Shown in pieces: positions 1 through 6,991 of a stretch of DNA of 12,249 nucleotides. How positions within the stretch are numbered: position 1 is the first letter of the stretch; each line of letters begins with the position of its first letter. A program made the position numbers and the translations under genes. The notes below the pieces were generated by a model, which saw nothing but the letters and a program-made list of their open reading frames with translations, did not search any database and was not told the origin of the DNA. The stretch spans positions 1 through 12,249 of the forward strand of contig JBIKMC010000088.1 in assembly GCA_044359405.1 (NCBI GenBank), written 5' to 3'. Origin of the DNA: SYIM01 sp044359405. GTDB taxonomy: Bacteria; Pseudomonadota; Gammaproteobacteria; Burkholderiales; Burkholderiaceae_E.

Positions 1-1620
1 AATCCACTTGAGCACGCGCATGTTTTCGCCAAAGCCCGGCCAGATGAAGCGACCGTGCTCATCCGTGCGGAACCAGTTCACGCAATAGATTCCCGGAAGC
101 CGCACGCCAAGCCCCCGCAGCCTTTCGCCCAGGCCAAGCCAGTGCGCAAAATAGTCCGACATGTTGTAACCACAAAACGGCAGCATCGCGAACGGGTCTC
201 GCCGCACCACGCCGGTGGCGCCCGCCTGCGCGGCCGTGGTCTCTGAGCCCATGGTGGCGGCCATGTAAACCCCCTCGACCCAGTTGCGAGCTTCGGTGAC
301 CAGTGGCACCGTCGTCGAGCGACGGCCCCCGAAGATGAAAGCATCAATACGAACGCCCTGCGGGTTGTCCCAGGCCGGGTCGATGGCCGGATTTTGTACC
401 GCCGACACCGTGAAGCGGGCGTTGGGATGCGCGGCCTTGCGGCCTGCCTTACCGTCGGCCGGCGTCCAATCGCGACCCTGCCAATCGAGCAAATGCGCCG
501 GAGGCTCTGCGGTCATGCCCTCCCACCACACGTCGCCATCGTCGGTTAACGCAACGTTGGTGAACACCGTGTTGGCTGCCAGCGACGCCATGCAGTTTGG
601 GTTCGTGCGGACATTGGTGCCCGGCGCAACCCCGAAGTAGCCCGCTTCGGGGTTGATTGCCCGAAGCTCGCCGCGGGCATCCGGCTTGATCCAGGCGATG
701 TCATCACCAATGGTGGTGACCTTCCATCCATCAAACCCGGCCGGCGGAATCAGCATCGCAAAGTTAGTCTTGCCACAGGCCGAGGGAAAGGCCGCAGCGA
801 CGTGATATTTGCGACCCTGCGGACTGGTCACGCCCAGAATCAGCATGTGCTCAGCCAGCCAGCCCGCATTACCGTGCGCGGCATCCTGTCGCCCCATGGT
901 AGACGCAATGCGCAGAGCGAAGCACTTTTTACCCAGCAACGCGTTGCCGCCATAACCCGAACCGAATGACCAGATCTCGCGCGTCTCAGGAAAATGAACG
1001 ATGTACTTGGTTGGATTGCAGGGCCAAGTGACATCAGATTGGCCCACGGCCAACGGACTGCCCACCGAATGCACGCAAGGCACAAACTCGCCGTCGTGGC
1101 CCAATACGTCATACACTGCGCGACCCATACGGGTCATCACGCGCATGCTGACCACCACATAAGGGCTATCGGTCAGTTCAACACCGATGTGGGCAATGGG
1201 GCTGCCCAAAGGCCCCATCGAAAACGGCACGACATACAGCGTGCGACCCCGCATGGCTCCCTTGAACAGGCCCGACAGCGTAGCGCGCATTTCCTGCGGC
1301 GCGACCCAGTTGTTGGTGGGACCCGCGTCGTCCCGATGCGCCGAGCAGATGAAGGTGCGATCTTCCACCCGTGCCACATCGCTGGGATCAGACCAGGCGA
1401 GATAAGAATTGGGACGCTTCTGAGGATTCAGACGGCGCAGGGTTCCCGCCTCTACCATGAGCCGGCACAGACGGTCGTATTCGGCCTCTGACCCGTCGCA
1501 CCAGACCACCTGATCGGGTTCAGTCAGCGCCGCCACCTCAGCCACCCATTGCACCAGGCGCGCATGCTTGACGAAATCGGGGGCGGCCGCCAGGCTCGAA
1601 GTCTTCAGAGCTGCGTTCAT
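1..1620 (-). CDS. pckG: Phosphoenolpyruvate carboxykinase (GTP), 3' part outside window
   Basis: GTP-dependent PEP carboxykinase converts oxaloacetate and GTP to phosphoenolpyruvate, CO2 and GDP in the cytosol, the first committed step of gluconeogenesis from TCA intermediates. Reading down from the ATG at 1620-1618 gives 540 codons without a stop. Visible family motifs are the substrate region with SGYGGNALLGKKC (221-233), the P-loop FPSACGKTNFAM (278-289) with the reactive Cys282, and the metal-binding GDDIAW (305-310). Near the left edge a NWFRTDEHGRFIWPGFGEN block leads into RVLKWI. The family is usually about 600-620 residues, so roughly 70-80 C-terminal residues lie beyond the window. 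An AGGAG Shine-Dalgarno (complement of 1630-1634) sits 9 nt before the ATG and fixes the start. The gene is divergent from the hydratase gene at 1815. No frameshift is seen in the part read. Confidence 0.97.
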   Translation of the reverse strand, partial: MNAALKTSSLAAAPDFVKHARLVQWVAEVAALTEPDQVVWCDGSEAEYDRLCRLMVEAGTLRRLNPQKRPNSYLAWSDPSDVARVEDRTFICSAHRDDAGPTNNWVAPQEMRATLSGLFKGAMRGRTLYVVPFSMGPLGSPIAHIGVELTDSPYVVVSMRVMTRMGRAVYDVLGHDGEFVPCVHSVGSPLAVGQSDVTWPCNPTKYIVHFPETREIWSFGSGYGGNALLGKKCFALRIASTMGRQDAAHGNAGWLAEHMLILGVTSPQGRKYHVAAAFPSACGKTNFAMLIPPAGFDGWKVTTIGDDIAWIKPDARGELRAINPEAGYFGVAPGTNVRTNPNCMASLAANTVFTNVALTDDGDVWWEGMTAEPPAHLLDWQGRDWTPADGKAGRKAAHPNARFTVSAVQNPAIDPAWDNPQGVRIDAFIFGGRRSTTVPLVTEARNWVEGVYMAATMGSETTAAQAGATGVVRRDPFAMLPFCGYNMSDYFAHWLGLGERLRGLGVRLPGIYCVNWFRTDEHGRFIWPGFGENMRVLKWI

Positions 1621-1650
1621 CGGATCTATCTCCTGCCGTTCTTGCCCGCT

Positions 1651-1675
1651 GACCCTGCTCCGGCGGGGCTGGGTC
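1651..1675 (-). promoter_or_regulatory. Imperfect hairpin in the pckG leader region
   Basis: Positions 1651-1661 and 1665-1675 can pair as an 11-bp imperfect stem around a 3-nt loop, with the outer five pairs GACCC/GGGTC perfect. It lies 31-55 nt upstream of the pckG start codon, so it could be in the pckG 5' leader if transcription starts farther out. In GC-rich DNA such stems are common by chance, and I see no known riboswitch class or operator here. The rest of the 1621-1814 intergenic stretch shows no convincing sigma-70 promoter facing pckG. Confidence 0.2.
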
Positions 1676-1757
1676 GAACCGTGCGCGGCCGTTCCAGGCA
1701 TCGCGAACACGGGGTTTTCCGAGAGGGCCTGTGCCGAAATATCGACCAGCGCGCTCG

Positions 1758-1787
1758 TTGTCGGGCCATGAAAACCGGCGATTCTAT
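1758..1787 (+). promoter_or_regulatory. Possible sigma-70 promoter for the hydratase gene
   Basis: A TTGTCG hexamer (1758-1763) and a TTCTAT hexamer (1782-1787) are separated by 18 nt, in the only moderately AT-rich part of an otherwise very GC-rich intergenic region. Initiation would fall near 1794-1796, leaving a leader of only about 20-30 nt that is C-rich and has no Shine-Dalgarno. The match to consensus is partial, so this is a candidate only. Confidence 0.3.
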
Positions 1788-1814
1788 ACCCGCCCCCCCG
1801 CCCCGACCCTTAGA

Positions 1815-2639
1815 ATGACCCCCATGAAATCCTCAGTGTTTTCCGCCGCCCGACTGCTGCAGTGCATGGATGCACAGGCGCTGATTGATCGCGCCGATCG
1901 CGCCTACAGTCCGACCGTGTCCGACCTAGCAGCCGGCGAGGCCATTGCCGCCGACATCCTGGCCGCGCGTCGTGCCCGGGGCGAACGGCCACTTGGATGG
2001 AAAATCGGGTTCACCAATCGAAGCATCTGGCCGATCTATGGCGTCACTCACCCGATCTGGGGTCCGATTTACGACAGCACATTGCACTTGCTCGACACGC
2101 AGACTGTTCGGGTCGACCGGTCAAATTTTGTTCAGGGCAGGCTTGAGCCCGAGATCGTGATCCGGCTGGCCGTCGAACCCGCTGACAGCTCTGCCCAGTC
2201 GGTGCTCGCCGCGTGCGAGTGGATCGCGCACGGATACGAGATCGTCCAGAGTCCTTATCCGGATTGGAAATTCTCGGCCGCTGAAGGCCTGGCCGCGCAA
2301 GGCCTGCACGGCGCGCTACTGGTGGGCAGACGCTTTGCCCCTGCGGCACTGGGTGAGCGCAGCGAGCTGATTCTGCAGCGGCTGTCCGAATTCAGCCTTG
2401 TGCTCGACAAGAACGGCTCTGAGCACGCCCGCGGCACCGGGGCGGCAGTTCTCGACGGGCCCATGCAGGCACTGAGCCATCTCATGCAGGAGTTTGCCAA
2501 ACGCGGCCGGCGTCTTCAGGCGGGCGACGTCATCACCACCGGCACCCTGACGGACGCGCAGCCGCTACAAGCGGGCGACCTGTGGCAAACCCGGATCGAC
2601 GGCATCGCGCTGCCCGGTCTGGCGCTCGAAGTCATCTGA
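1815..2639 (+). CDS. 2-keto-4-pentenoate hydratase family protein (FAH superfamily, MhpD-like)
   Basis: The product is a soluble member of the fumarylacetoacetate hydrolase superfamily, hydratase branch. Enzymes of this group add water to 2-hydroxypenta-2,4-dienoate-type products of aromatic meta-cleavage, or decarboxylate related 2-oxo acids, using a divalent metal. Numbering from the second Met (1824; 271 residues), the sequence shows GWKIGF with Lys60, the metal-site pair Glu108/Glu110 in GRLEPEIVIRL, Glu139 in HGYEIVQSPY, and the closing VITTGTLTDAQPLQAGD signature near residues 230-247. These positions match the MhpD-type active site closely. The start is uncertain: ATG at 1815 (274 aa) or 1824 (271 aa). 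The open frame extends back to an ATG at 1731, but that extension is Pro/Arg-rich, lacks family similarity and runs through the intergenic region. No ring-cleavage dioxygenase is nearby, so the substrate is open. The next gene starts 15 nt after the stop, suggesting one transcript. Confidence 0.88.
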   Translation: MTPMKSSVFSAARLLQCMDAQALIDRADRAYSPTVSDLAAGEAIAADILAARRARGERPLGWKIGFTNRSIWPIYGVTHPIWGPIYDSTLHLLDTQTVRVDRSNFVQGRLEPEIVIRLAVEPADSSAQSVLAACEWIAHGYEIVQSPYPDWKFSAAEGLAAQGLHGALLVGRRFAPAALGERSELILQRLSEFSLVLDKNGSEHARGTGAAVLDGPMQALSHLMQEFAKRGRRLQAGDVITTGTLTDAQPLQAGDLWQTRIDGIALPGLALEVI

Positions 2640-2640
2640 C

Positions 2641-2645
2641 AAGGA
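2641..2645 (+). promoter_or_regulatory. Shine-Dalgarno that selects a GTG start
   Basis: AAGGA immediately follows the hydratase stop and lies 9 nt before the GTG at 2655. The next in-frame ATG encodes residue 54, deep inside the fold, so this site decides the GTG start of the DUF2817 gene. Confidence 0.65.
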
Positions 2646-2654
2646 CACACCTCC

Positions 2655-3773
2655 GTGCAGACGGTTGACGACCCACAAACTTGGTTTTCCCCTTCGTACG
2701 CAAGCTCGCGCGAACGTCTGATCGCAGCGGCCAGGACGGCGGCTTTGCCGGTCCACCATGACGTACTGTCCATCGGTCAGAAAGGCCCGGAAGGTCAGGC
2801 TCTGACAATCGACATGCTCACTGTCGGCGCCCGCAGACCTTCACGCGCCTTCGTCGTGGCCAGTGGCACACACGGGGTTGAGGGCTTCTGCGGCGCTGCG
2901 ATCCAGCTTCAGCTGGCAAGCGAGCGGCTGGCTGGCCTCATGCTTGCCGACGACAGCGCGCTCATTTTGCTGCACGCCCTCAACCCCTACGGCTTCGCGT
3001 GGTTACGCCGGGTCAACGAGTCCAACGTCGACCTCAACCGTAATTTTCAGCAGCTCTTCAACCCCGACCTGTGTTCGGCCGAATACGAGTCGCTTTTTGA
3101 GTGCCTCAACCCAGCCGACCTTGACCCAGAACCCGAGGCGAGACGCCGCCAAACGCTCAAGGACTGGGCGACCCAACACGGCGAACGCAGCCTGCAGCGC
3201 GTCATTGCCGAAGGGCAGTACCGTCACCCACGCGGCATTCAATTCGGCGGCCACCGGCCCGAAGCCAGCACCCGGCTGCTGCTCGACTGGGTGGGTCAGA
3301 CCTTGGTCGATGCACGTTGGGTCGCTTGGCTGGATGTGCACACGGGGCTTGGCGAATCAGGCGCATGCCAGCTGCTGACGGGCGCTTCACCCACCAGTGC
3401 CGGCTATCTGGAGGCGAGACGGATTTGGGGGGAGTCGGTCACGTCCGTCCAGTCTGAAGCCTCTGTATCACCCCCCCTGCACGGCCTGCTCGAGCAGGGG
3501 GTTTCCCGCGCCCTGCCGCAGGGCTGTGTCTTCGCCTATGCGGCACCCGAATTTGGCACGCACCCCACCGATCGCGTCGTGGCCGCGTTCAGAGCCGACA
3601 ACTGGTTGCACCACTACGGCAATCCTGCCGATGCACTGGGACAGGTCATCAAGGCCGAAATGCTCGAAGCCTTCCGGCCGGCGGGTCGCGCCTGGGCGAA
3701 CGCCATTACGCGCACCGGTCAGTTACTGTGCGAGCAGGGACTGCGCGCGCTTGGCCAGTCTCAGGCACGCTAA
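2655..3773 (+). CDS. DUF2817 / M14-like zinc carboxypeptidase-fold protein
   Basis: This 372-residue protein reads as a DUF2817 family member, a group related to M14 metallocarboxypeptidases and aspartoacylase/succinylglutamate desuccinylase-type amidohydrolases. The zinc motif is SGTHGVEGFCG with His73 and Glu76. It is followed by HALNPYGFAW and the substrate-carboxylate region RRVNESNVDLNRNF (118-131, including Asn128-Arg129). The third zinc ligand candidate is His229 in WLDVHTGLG, and the catalytic Glu is probably Glu299 in AAPEFGTH. All elements of an active enzyme therefore appear intact. No signal peptide is seen, so a cytosolic role is likely. The start is GTG at 2655, supported by AAGGA 9 nt upstream. 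The gene follows the hydratase gene by 15 nt and precedes the MOSC gene by 64 nt. The natural substrate of the family is not established; a hydrolytic step on an N-acyl or peptide-like compound is an inference. Confidence 0.88.
   Translation: MQTVDDPQTWFSPSYASSRERLIAAARTAALPVHHDVLSIGQKGPEGQALTIDMLTVGARRPSRAFVVASGTHGVEGFCGAAIQLQLASERLAGLMLADDSALILLHALNPYGFAWLRRVNESNVDLNRNFQQLFNPDLCSAEYESLFECLNPADLDPEPEARRRQTLKDWATQHGERSLQRVIAEGQYRHPRGIQFGGHRPEASTRLLLDWVGQTLVDARWVAWLDVHTGLGESGACQLLTGASPTSAGYLEARRIWGESVTSVQSEASVSPPLHGLLEQGVSRALPQGCVFAYAAPEFGTHPTDRVVAAFRADNWLHHYGNPADALGQVIKAEMLEAFRPAGRAWANAITRTGQLLCEQGLRALGQSQAR
3485..3498. repeat. 14-bp perfect palindrome inside the DUF2817 gene
   Basis: CCTGCTCGAGCAGG is its own reverse complement. 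An overlapping 8-bp stem, CCCCCTGC (3473-3480) with GCAGGGGG (3494-3501), offers an alternative larger hairpin with a 13-nt loop. No T-run follows, so it does not look like an intrinsic terminator. It lies within codons for LHGLLEQG and may be coincidental. Confidence 0.5.
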
Positions 3774-3837
3774 ACGCCGTTGTCGCGACAGCATCACAAC
3801 CCCGACCAACCCGCCCCGCAAGAGCACGGGTCAACCC

Positions 3838-4437
3838 ATGTCGTCTGCCCAGCTGATCAGCGTCTGCGTCGGAAAAGCCGCCCCGTTATTGACCCGCAGC
3901 GGCACCGTACTCAGTGCGATCGCCAAACAACCCGTAAGCACCCTGCGAAATCCCGTGCGTTGCTCGGTGAACACACAGGGCCTTCACGGTGATGAGTCGG
4001 TCGAGCCCGGTATTCACGGAGCTCCGACGCAGGCGATCTATCTCTACCCTTCCGAGCATTATGCGTTCTGGCAGCAACTACGAGCGCAGTTTCATCTGCC
4101 CGCGTTACCGGATGCGGGCGCCTTGGGCGAAAACCTTCTGGTCAGCGGGCTACTCGAACGCGAGGTCTGGGTTGGCGATCAGCTCACGATAGGCTCGGTG
4201 CTGTTGCGCGTTACGCGTCCGCGCGAGCCGTGCTTCAAGCTGGACATACACCTGCAACTGAGGATGGCCGCCAAGATGATGATGCAGTCCGGCTTTTCGG
4301 GCTTTTATGCGTCAGTCGTGAGCAGCGGCCACCTGCAGGCTGGCGACCCCATCCGCGTCACGCCCGGGCAGCGGCAAATCACCATCGCCGAGCACCTGAA
4401 AATCGGTGCGGCCAGTGCACAGCGCGCGCTCTTCTGA
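3838..4437 (+). CDS. MOSC domain-containing protein, YiiM-like
   Basis: This 199-residue protein has the MOSC (molybdenum cofactor sulfurase C-terminal) fold of the YiiM type. YiiM-class proteins bind molybdenum cofactor and have been linked to reduction of N-hydroxylated compounds such as N-hydroxylaminopurine. Family blocks are ISVCVGKAAPL (7-17), the SAIAKQPV segment (26-33), GLHGDES (48-54), HGAPTQAIYLYPSEHY (60-75), GALGENL (94-100), and TRPREPCFKL with the conserved cofactor-binding Cys132. The usual HGG is HGA here (60-62). It is slightly shorter than E. coli YiiM. ATG 3838 is chosen because it places the first conserved block at residue 7; the frame stays open back to 3397 but that stretch is antiparallel in style to the DUF2817 coding frame and has no MOSC similarity. 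The Shine-Dalgarno is weak. It is probably the last gene of the hydratase/DUF2817 unit, though it could have its own promoter. Confidence 0.9.
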   Translation: MSSAQLISVCVGKAAPLLTRSGTVLSAIAKQPVSTLRNPVRCSVNTQGLHGDESVEPGIHGAPTQAIYLYPSEHYAFWQQLRAQFHLPALPDAGALGENLLVSGLLEREVWVGDQLTIGSVLLRVTRPREPCFKLDIHLQLRMAAKMMMQSGFSGFYASVVSSGHLQAGDPIRVTPGQRQITIAEHLKIGAASAQRALF

Positions 4438-4463
4438 TTTCTGCGACAAACGAATCCATACGG

Positions 4464-4492
4464 TTTGCAGGGGCTTGATTCTCCGGTAGATT
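4464..4492 (+). promoter_or_regulatory. Weak candidate promoter before the 58-aa gene
   Basis: TTTGCA (4464-4469) and TAGATT (4487-4492) are spaced by 17 nt, each matching four of six sigma-70 consensus bases. Initiation would fall at about 4499-4500, which is the ATG itself, so the message would be leaderless or nearly so. No clear Shine-Dalgarno precedes that ATG, which is consistent but not proof. Confidence 0.25.
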
Positions 4493-4499
4493 GCCGCTT

Positions 4500-4676
4500 A
4501 TGACGCCTCTTAGCCCAGCCCAGCGAACCGCCGGCACCGCACGCATCGTGCTGGTAGCGGGGCTTTTATGCTCGCTTGAAGCCGTCTTGCGCGGATCAGT
4601 CGCCCGCTCGCTGGTCGGAGCCGCCGTGTTGCTGGCCGGTGCCGGACTGTTGGCTTTTGCCAAGCGGGCCGACTGA
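4500..4676 (+). CDS. Small two-helix membrane protein, hypothetical
   Basis: A 58-residue product with two hydrophobic segments, about residues 16-30 (IVLVAGLLCSLEAVL) and 38-54 (LVGAAVLLAGAGLLAFA), joined by a short Arg-containing loop, and ending with basic and acidic residues KRAD. The composition suggests an inner-membrane hairpin. ATG 4500 is preferred; a TTG at 4491 would add three residues. I do not recognise the family. The gene lies 102 nt ahead of the 424-aa gene and in the same reading frame, with no stop between the TGA at 4674-4676 and the downstream ATG. That it is a real gene rests on the hydrophobic pattern and the spacing, so confidence is moderate. Confidence 0.5.
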   Translation: MTPLSPAQRTAGTARIVLVAGLLCSLEAVLRGSVARSLVGAAVLLAGAGLLAFAKRAD

Positions 4677-4778
4677 GCATCCGGTCCACAGCGGCCCTCA
4701 GATGCGCGGGCCTTATACCCCTGCGCTGATGCAGGGCGCCCAGCACCTGACGCACCGGGTCGTCTCTGGGGTCGCATC

Positions 4779-6053
4779 ATGAGCGCCTGCCTGCGCTTAT
4801 GCGTCGACCGGCTCGCCGTCGACGATGAACTACTCGACGCCGGCACCGCGGGCCCTGAGCTTGCGCACCTGAGCGCTGTTTATCTGGCCAGCCCGCGTGC
4901 CCTGGTTTTTCAAAACCCCTCCAGCGACTGGCGCATGCTGGCGCTATGCCTGCCTCTGGGCTCACGCCTGTCGCTGATGCGCAACCCGATCTTCTCGCAG
5001 CTCGTGCGCAGCTGGGGCCTGCACATCCGATTTCTGGGCATTGACCGCGAGCGCCTGGTTTACGACTTTCGGGCGCTGCTCAGCGACCGCACACTGCGCC
5101 TGCTGATCGATGTACTCGCCCACCAGGCAGCGACTGCAACGCAGATCCCGGCCAGAGCGGACCCATCCGCTGGCGATCGCCAGGCGCTCGATCACACGCT
5201 TGACCTGCTGCTGTCCGCGCTGTCCGATGAGATGCTCAGCGTGCTCGATCGCCGACGCACTGACTGGGGTCGGCATCTCGATCAGGCACATCGACTGGAG
5301 CCCTCATCACCGGCCTGCCTATTCGACCACTCCAGCCGCCATCCGGATTACCTGGAGAGCCTGCGACAGGCCTTACGAGCCGGGCTCATTGATGTGTATC
5401 TCTATGGCCGCGCACTGCGTGCGGTCGACCTGCGCGAGGCCGCGGTCGATGCCCGATTGTCCAGTCTGATCGAAGAGAGTCTGGACCCCCTCACCCTCAC
5501 GCACCTGACCCGGGCGCGCATCGGCAAACACCTGGGCTGTTATAACTGGCTTCAGCTGGCCCCGCGGCACGCGCCCCTGCGCGCACATCTGCTGGCCAGG
5601 CTTCCCGCCTTAGCCAATCTTCTGGTGGCCGAGCTGGTCCCTCTGGATGCTGCTGACCGCATCGTGCCCCACCCCGACGCCCTTGCCGAGCCGGCCGTCA
5701 CACCGCAAGAACGGGCCCATACCCCATCAATCGCGTACGCAACGGCCGCAGAACAGGCCCTACAGGAGCACGACGCGTCGCGCGTGCAACGCCTGCGCGA
5801 ACGTCTTCGACAAGCGGTCGATACCGGCCAGGACCGCACCATTATCGAGGCGCTCGCGATGCGTTTCGAGGTGGACCCGGCGGTGGTTCGTCAACTCTGG
5901 CATCAAGTCCCACGCGCCCTGGGCGAACCGCCAGCCTGGCAGCTACCCACCCTCATGCGCATGCTCGATGAGCGCGGCCCTCGCCTGTGGCCTCGCACCG
6001 AGGCGGCCTGGCATGCGCTGATGGCCTGCGCAATCCCTAACGAAGCACGCTAG
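4779..6053 (+). CDS. Hypothetical protein, 424 aa, no recognised family
   Basis: I do not recognise this protein. It has no signal peptide or transmembrane helix and appears largely alpha-helical, rich in Leu, Ala, Arg and Asp. Visible traits are a mixed N-terminal part with short strand-like stretches (AVYLASPRALVF, about 33-44), a central conserved-looking patch THLTRARIGKHLGCYNWLQL (241-260), an Ala/Pro-rich linker around 296-316, and a charged helical C-terminal part with Arg/Glu/Gln repeats (325-350). Residues 353-376 (from TIIEALAMRFEVDPAVV onward) have the spacing of a helix-turn-helix, but this is only suggestive. Start ATG 4779 is the first start codon in an otherwise open frame and has GGGG 7 nt upstream. 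The reading frame is long, its antisense is not obviously coding, and codon use resembles the neighbours, so it is probably genuine. It is downstream of the 58-aa membrane protein and convergent with the SDR gene, sharing the CTAG stop overlap. Confidence 0.8.
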   Translation: MSACLRLCVDRLAVDDELLDAGTAGPELAHLSAVYLASPRALVFQNPSSDWRMLALCLPLGSRLSLMRNPIFSQLVRSWGLHIRFLGIDRERLVYDFRALLSDRTLRLLIDVLAHQAATATQIPARADPSAGDRQALDHTLDLLLSALSDEMLSVLDRRRTDWGRHLDQAHRLEPSSPACLFDHSSRHPDYLESLRQALRAGLIDVYLYGRALRAVDLREAAVDARLSSLIEESLDPLTLTHLTRARIGKHLGCYNWLQLAPRHAPLRAHLLARLPALANLLVAELVPLDAADRIVPHPDALAEPAVTPQERAHTPSIAYATAAEQALQEHDASRVQRLRERLRQAVDTGQDRTIIEALAMRFEVDPAVVRQLWHQVPRALGEPPAWQLPTLMRMLDERGPRLWPRTEAAWHALMACAIPNEAR

Positions 6054-6838
6054 TCCCGCGCCACGGCGCGCCCGGCGCCGGCCTCGGCCACACCCGTATA
6101 AAAACGATTCCAGCTGGGCGTGATCACGATCTCATTCAGACAGACGTGACGGGGCGCCTGGATGGCATATAGAGCGGCCTGTGCGACGTCGTCGGCGCGC
6201 AGCATCCGGGCGATCTCCTGGGGCGCAGGTGCCACTGGCCGCGTCAGCAGGATGTCCGTGGCCACCTCGCCCGGACACAACAAGGTGGCACGAATGCCGT
6301 GACGACATTCCTGGTCATTGATCGACTCGACCAGTGGCGACAGGCCGTGCTTGCTCGCACCGTACGCCGCAGCGGCCAGCGACAGATAGCGCCAACCCGC
6401 CCAGGACGACACCACCACAATCGAGCCTGAGCCCGCCTGGCGCATGCTGGGCAGGGCCGCACTCACGCAGTAGGCCACCCCCGACAGATTGATCGCGGTG
6501 ACGTGGGCGAAGGCCTGCGGCGTTAATTCATCCCAGCGACGCCTGGGCACATTGGTGCCGGCCGAACAGACCAGCGCTCCAATGGGCCCATGCGCATTGA
6601 CGATGGTCTGGCCCACCTGCAACACGGCATCGCCATCGGCCACATCCACCGGATAAGCGTGCGCGCCGATATCTTCACCCGCAAGCACCGACACGGCCTT
6701 GGCCAACACGTCGACGCGACGACCGCTCAGGGCAAGGCGCCAACCGGCTCGCCCCAGAGCGCGTGCACACGCAAGCCCGATTCCCGTTCCGCCTCCCGTG
6801 ATCCAGGCAATCGGCTTGTCTTGATGCTGCGGTGTCAT
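6050..6838 (-). CDS. Short-chain dehydrogenase/reductase (SDR), classical type
   Basis: A 262-residue classical SDR, a cytosolic NAD(P)(H)-dependent oxidoreductase acting on an alcohol/ketone pair. The Rossmann glycine motif is TGGGTGIG (14-21), the acidic residue before the adenine pocket is Asp65 in PVDVAD, and the CSAG motif (91-94) replaces the usual NNAG. Asn117, Ser145, Tyr159 and Lys163 (YGASKHG) form the expected catalytic tetrad. GRR at 39-41, right after the second beta strand, favours NADP(H) over NAD(H). The length is normal and the C terminus is complete. The ATG at 6838-6836 is preceded by AAAGGA about 8 nt upstream, a good site. The gene stands alone on its strand, divergent from the asparaginase-like gene across 153 bp and convergent with the 424-aa gene, whose TAG overlaps its own TAG by three bases. 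The substrate cannot be inferred from sequence. Confidence 0.93.
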   Translation of the reverse strand: MTPQHQDKPIAWITGGGTGIGLACARALGRAGWRLALSGRRVDVLAKAVSVLAGEDIGAHAYPVDVADGDAVLQVGQTIVNAHGPIGALVCSAGTNVPRRRWDELTPQAFAHVTAINLSGVAYCVSAALPSMRQAGSGSIVVVSSWAGWRYLSLAAAAYGASKHGLSPLVESINDQECRHGIRATLLCPGEVATDILLTRPVAPAPQEIARMLRADDVAQAALYAIQAPRHVCLNEIVITPSWNRFYTGVAEAGAGRAVARD

Positions 6839-6936
6839 CGTTTGGGTCCTTTCGTTAAGGGCGTAAGGTCGAGCACGCTAAACTGAGCCGCTAACAGGGC
6901 ATGCGAACGAGCGGTCGCGCGCGATGTCCTGCAAGG

Positions 6937-6956
6937 GGTTCAACCAGCGGTTCGCC
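6937..6956. promoter_or_regulatory. Repeated GGTTC motif in the divergent intergenic region
   Basis: GGTTCAACC (6937-6945), a palindrome around a central base, is followed 12 bp later by the related GGTTCGCC (6949-6956). A second pair of CGCTAA direct repeats, also 12 bp apart (6877-6882 and 6889-6894), lies in the same 153-bp region between the SDR and asparaginase-like genes. Spacing near one helical turn would suit a regulator binding site, but no regulator is encoded nearby and chance is a fair alternative. Confidence 0.2.
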
Positions 6957-6991
6957 ATCCCAGGCTCCGCGCCTCACAGGAGCCACCTATC

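Noticed and set aside
994..1491. 165-codon plus-strand frame antisense to pckG
   Set aside because: It lies wholly inside the well-conserved pckG frame, is His/Arg-rich, and shows no domain; GC-rich DNA gives long antisense frames by chance.
1731..1814. Upstream extension of the hydratase frame to an ATG at 1731
   Set aside because: The extra 28 residues are Arg/Pro-rich without family similarity, and the candidate promoter would lie inside them.
3781..3790. 10-bp palindrome TGTCGCGACA between the DUF2817 and MOSC genes
   Set aside because: Too short to call an operator in GC-rich DNA, and flanking bases do not extend the symmetry.
3397..3837. Upstream extension of the MOSC frame into the DUF2817 gene
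   Set aside because: The MOSC domain starts at the ATG at 3838; the upstream 147 codons are an out-of-frame reading of the conserved DUF2817 sequence.
4713..4718. TTATAC as a -10 box ahead of the 424-aa gene
   Set aside because: No -35-like hexamer at suitable spacing; the only support is the AT-rich hexamer itself.
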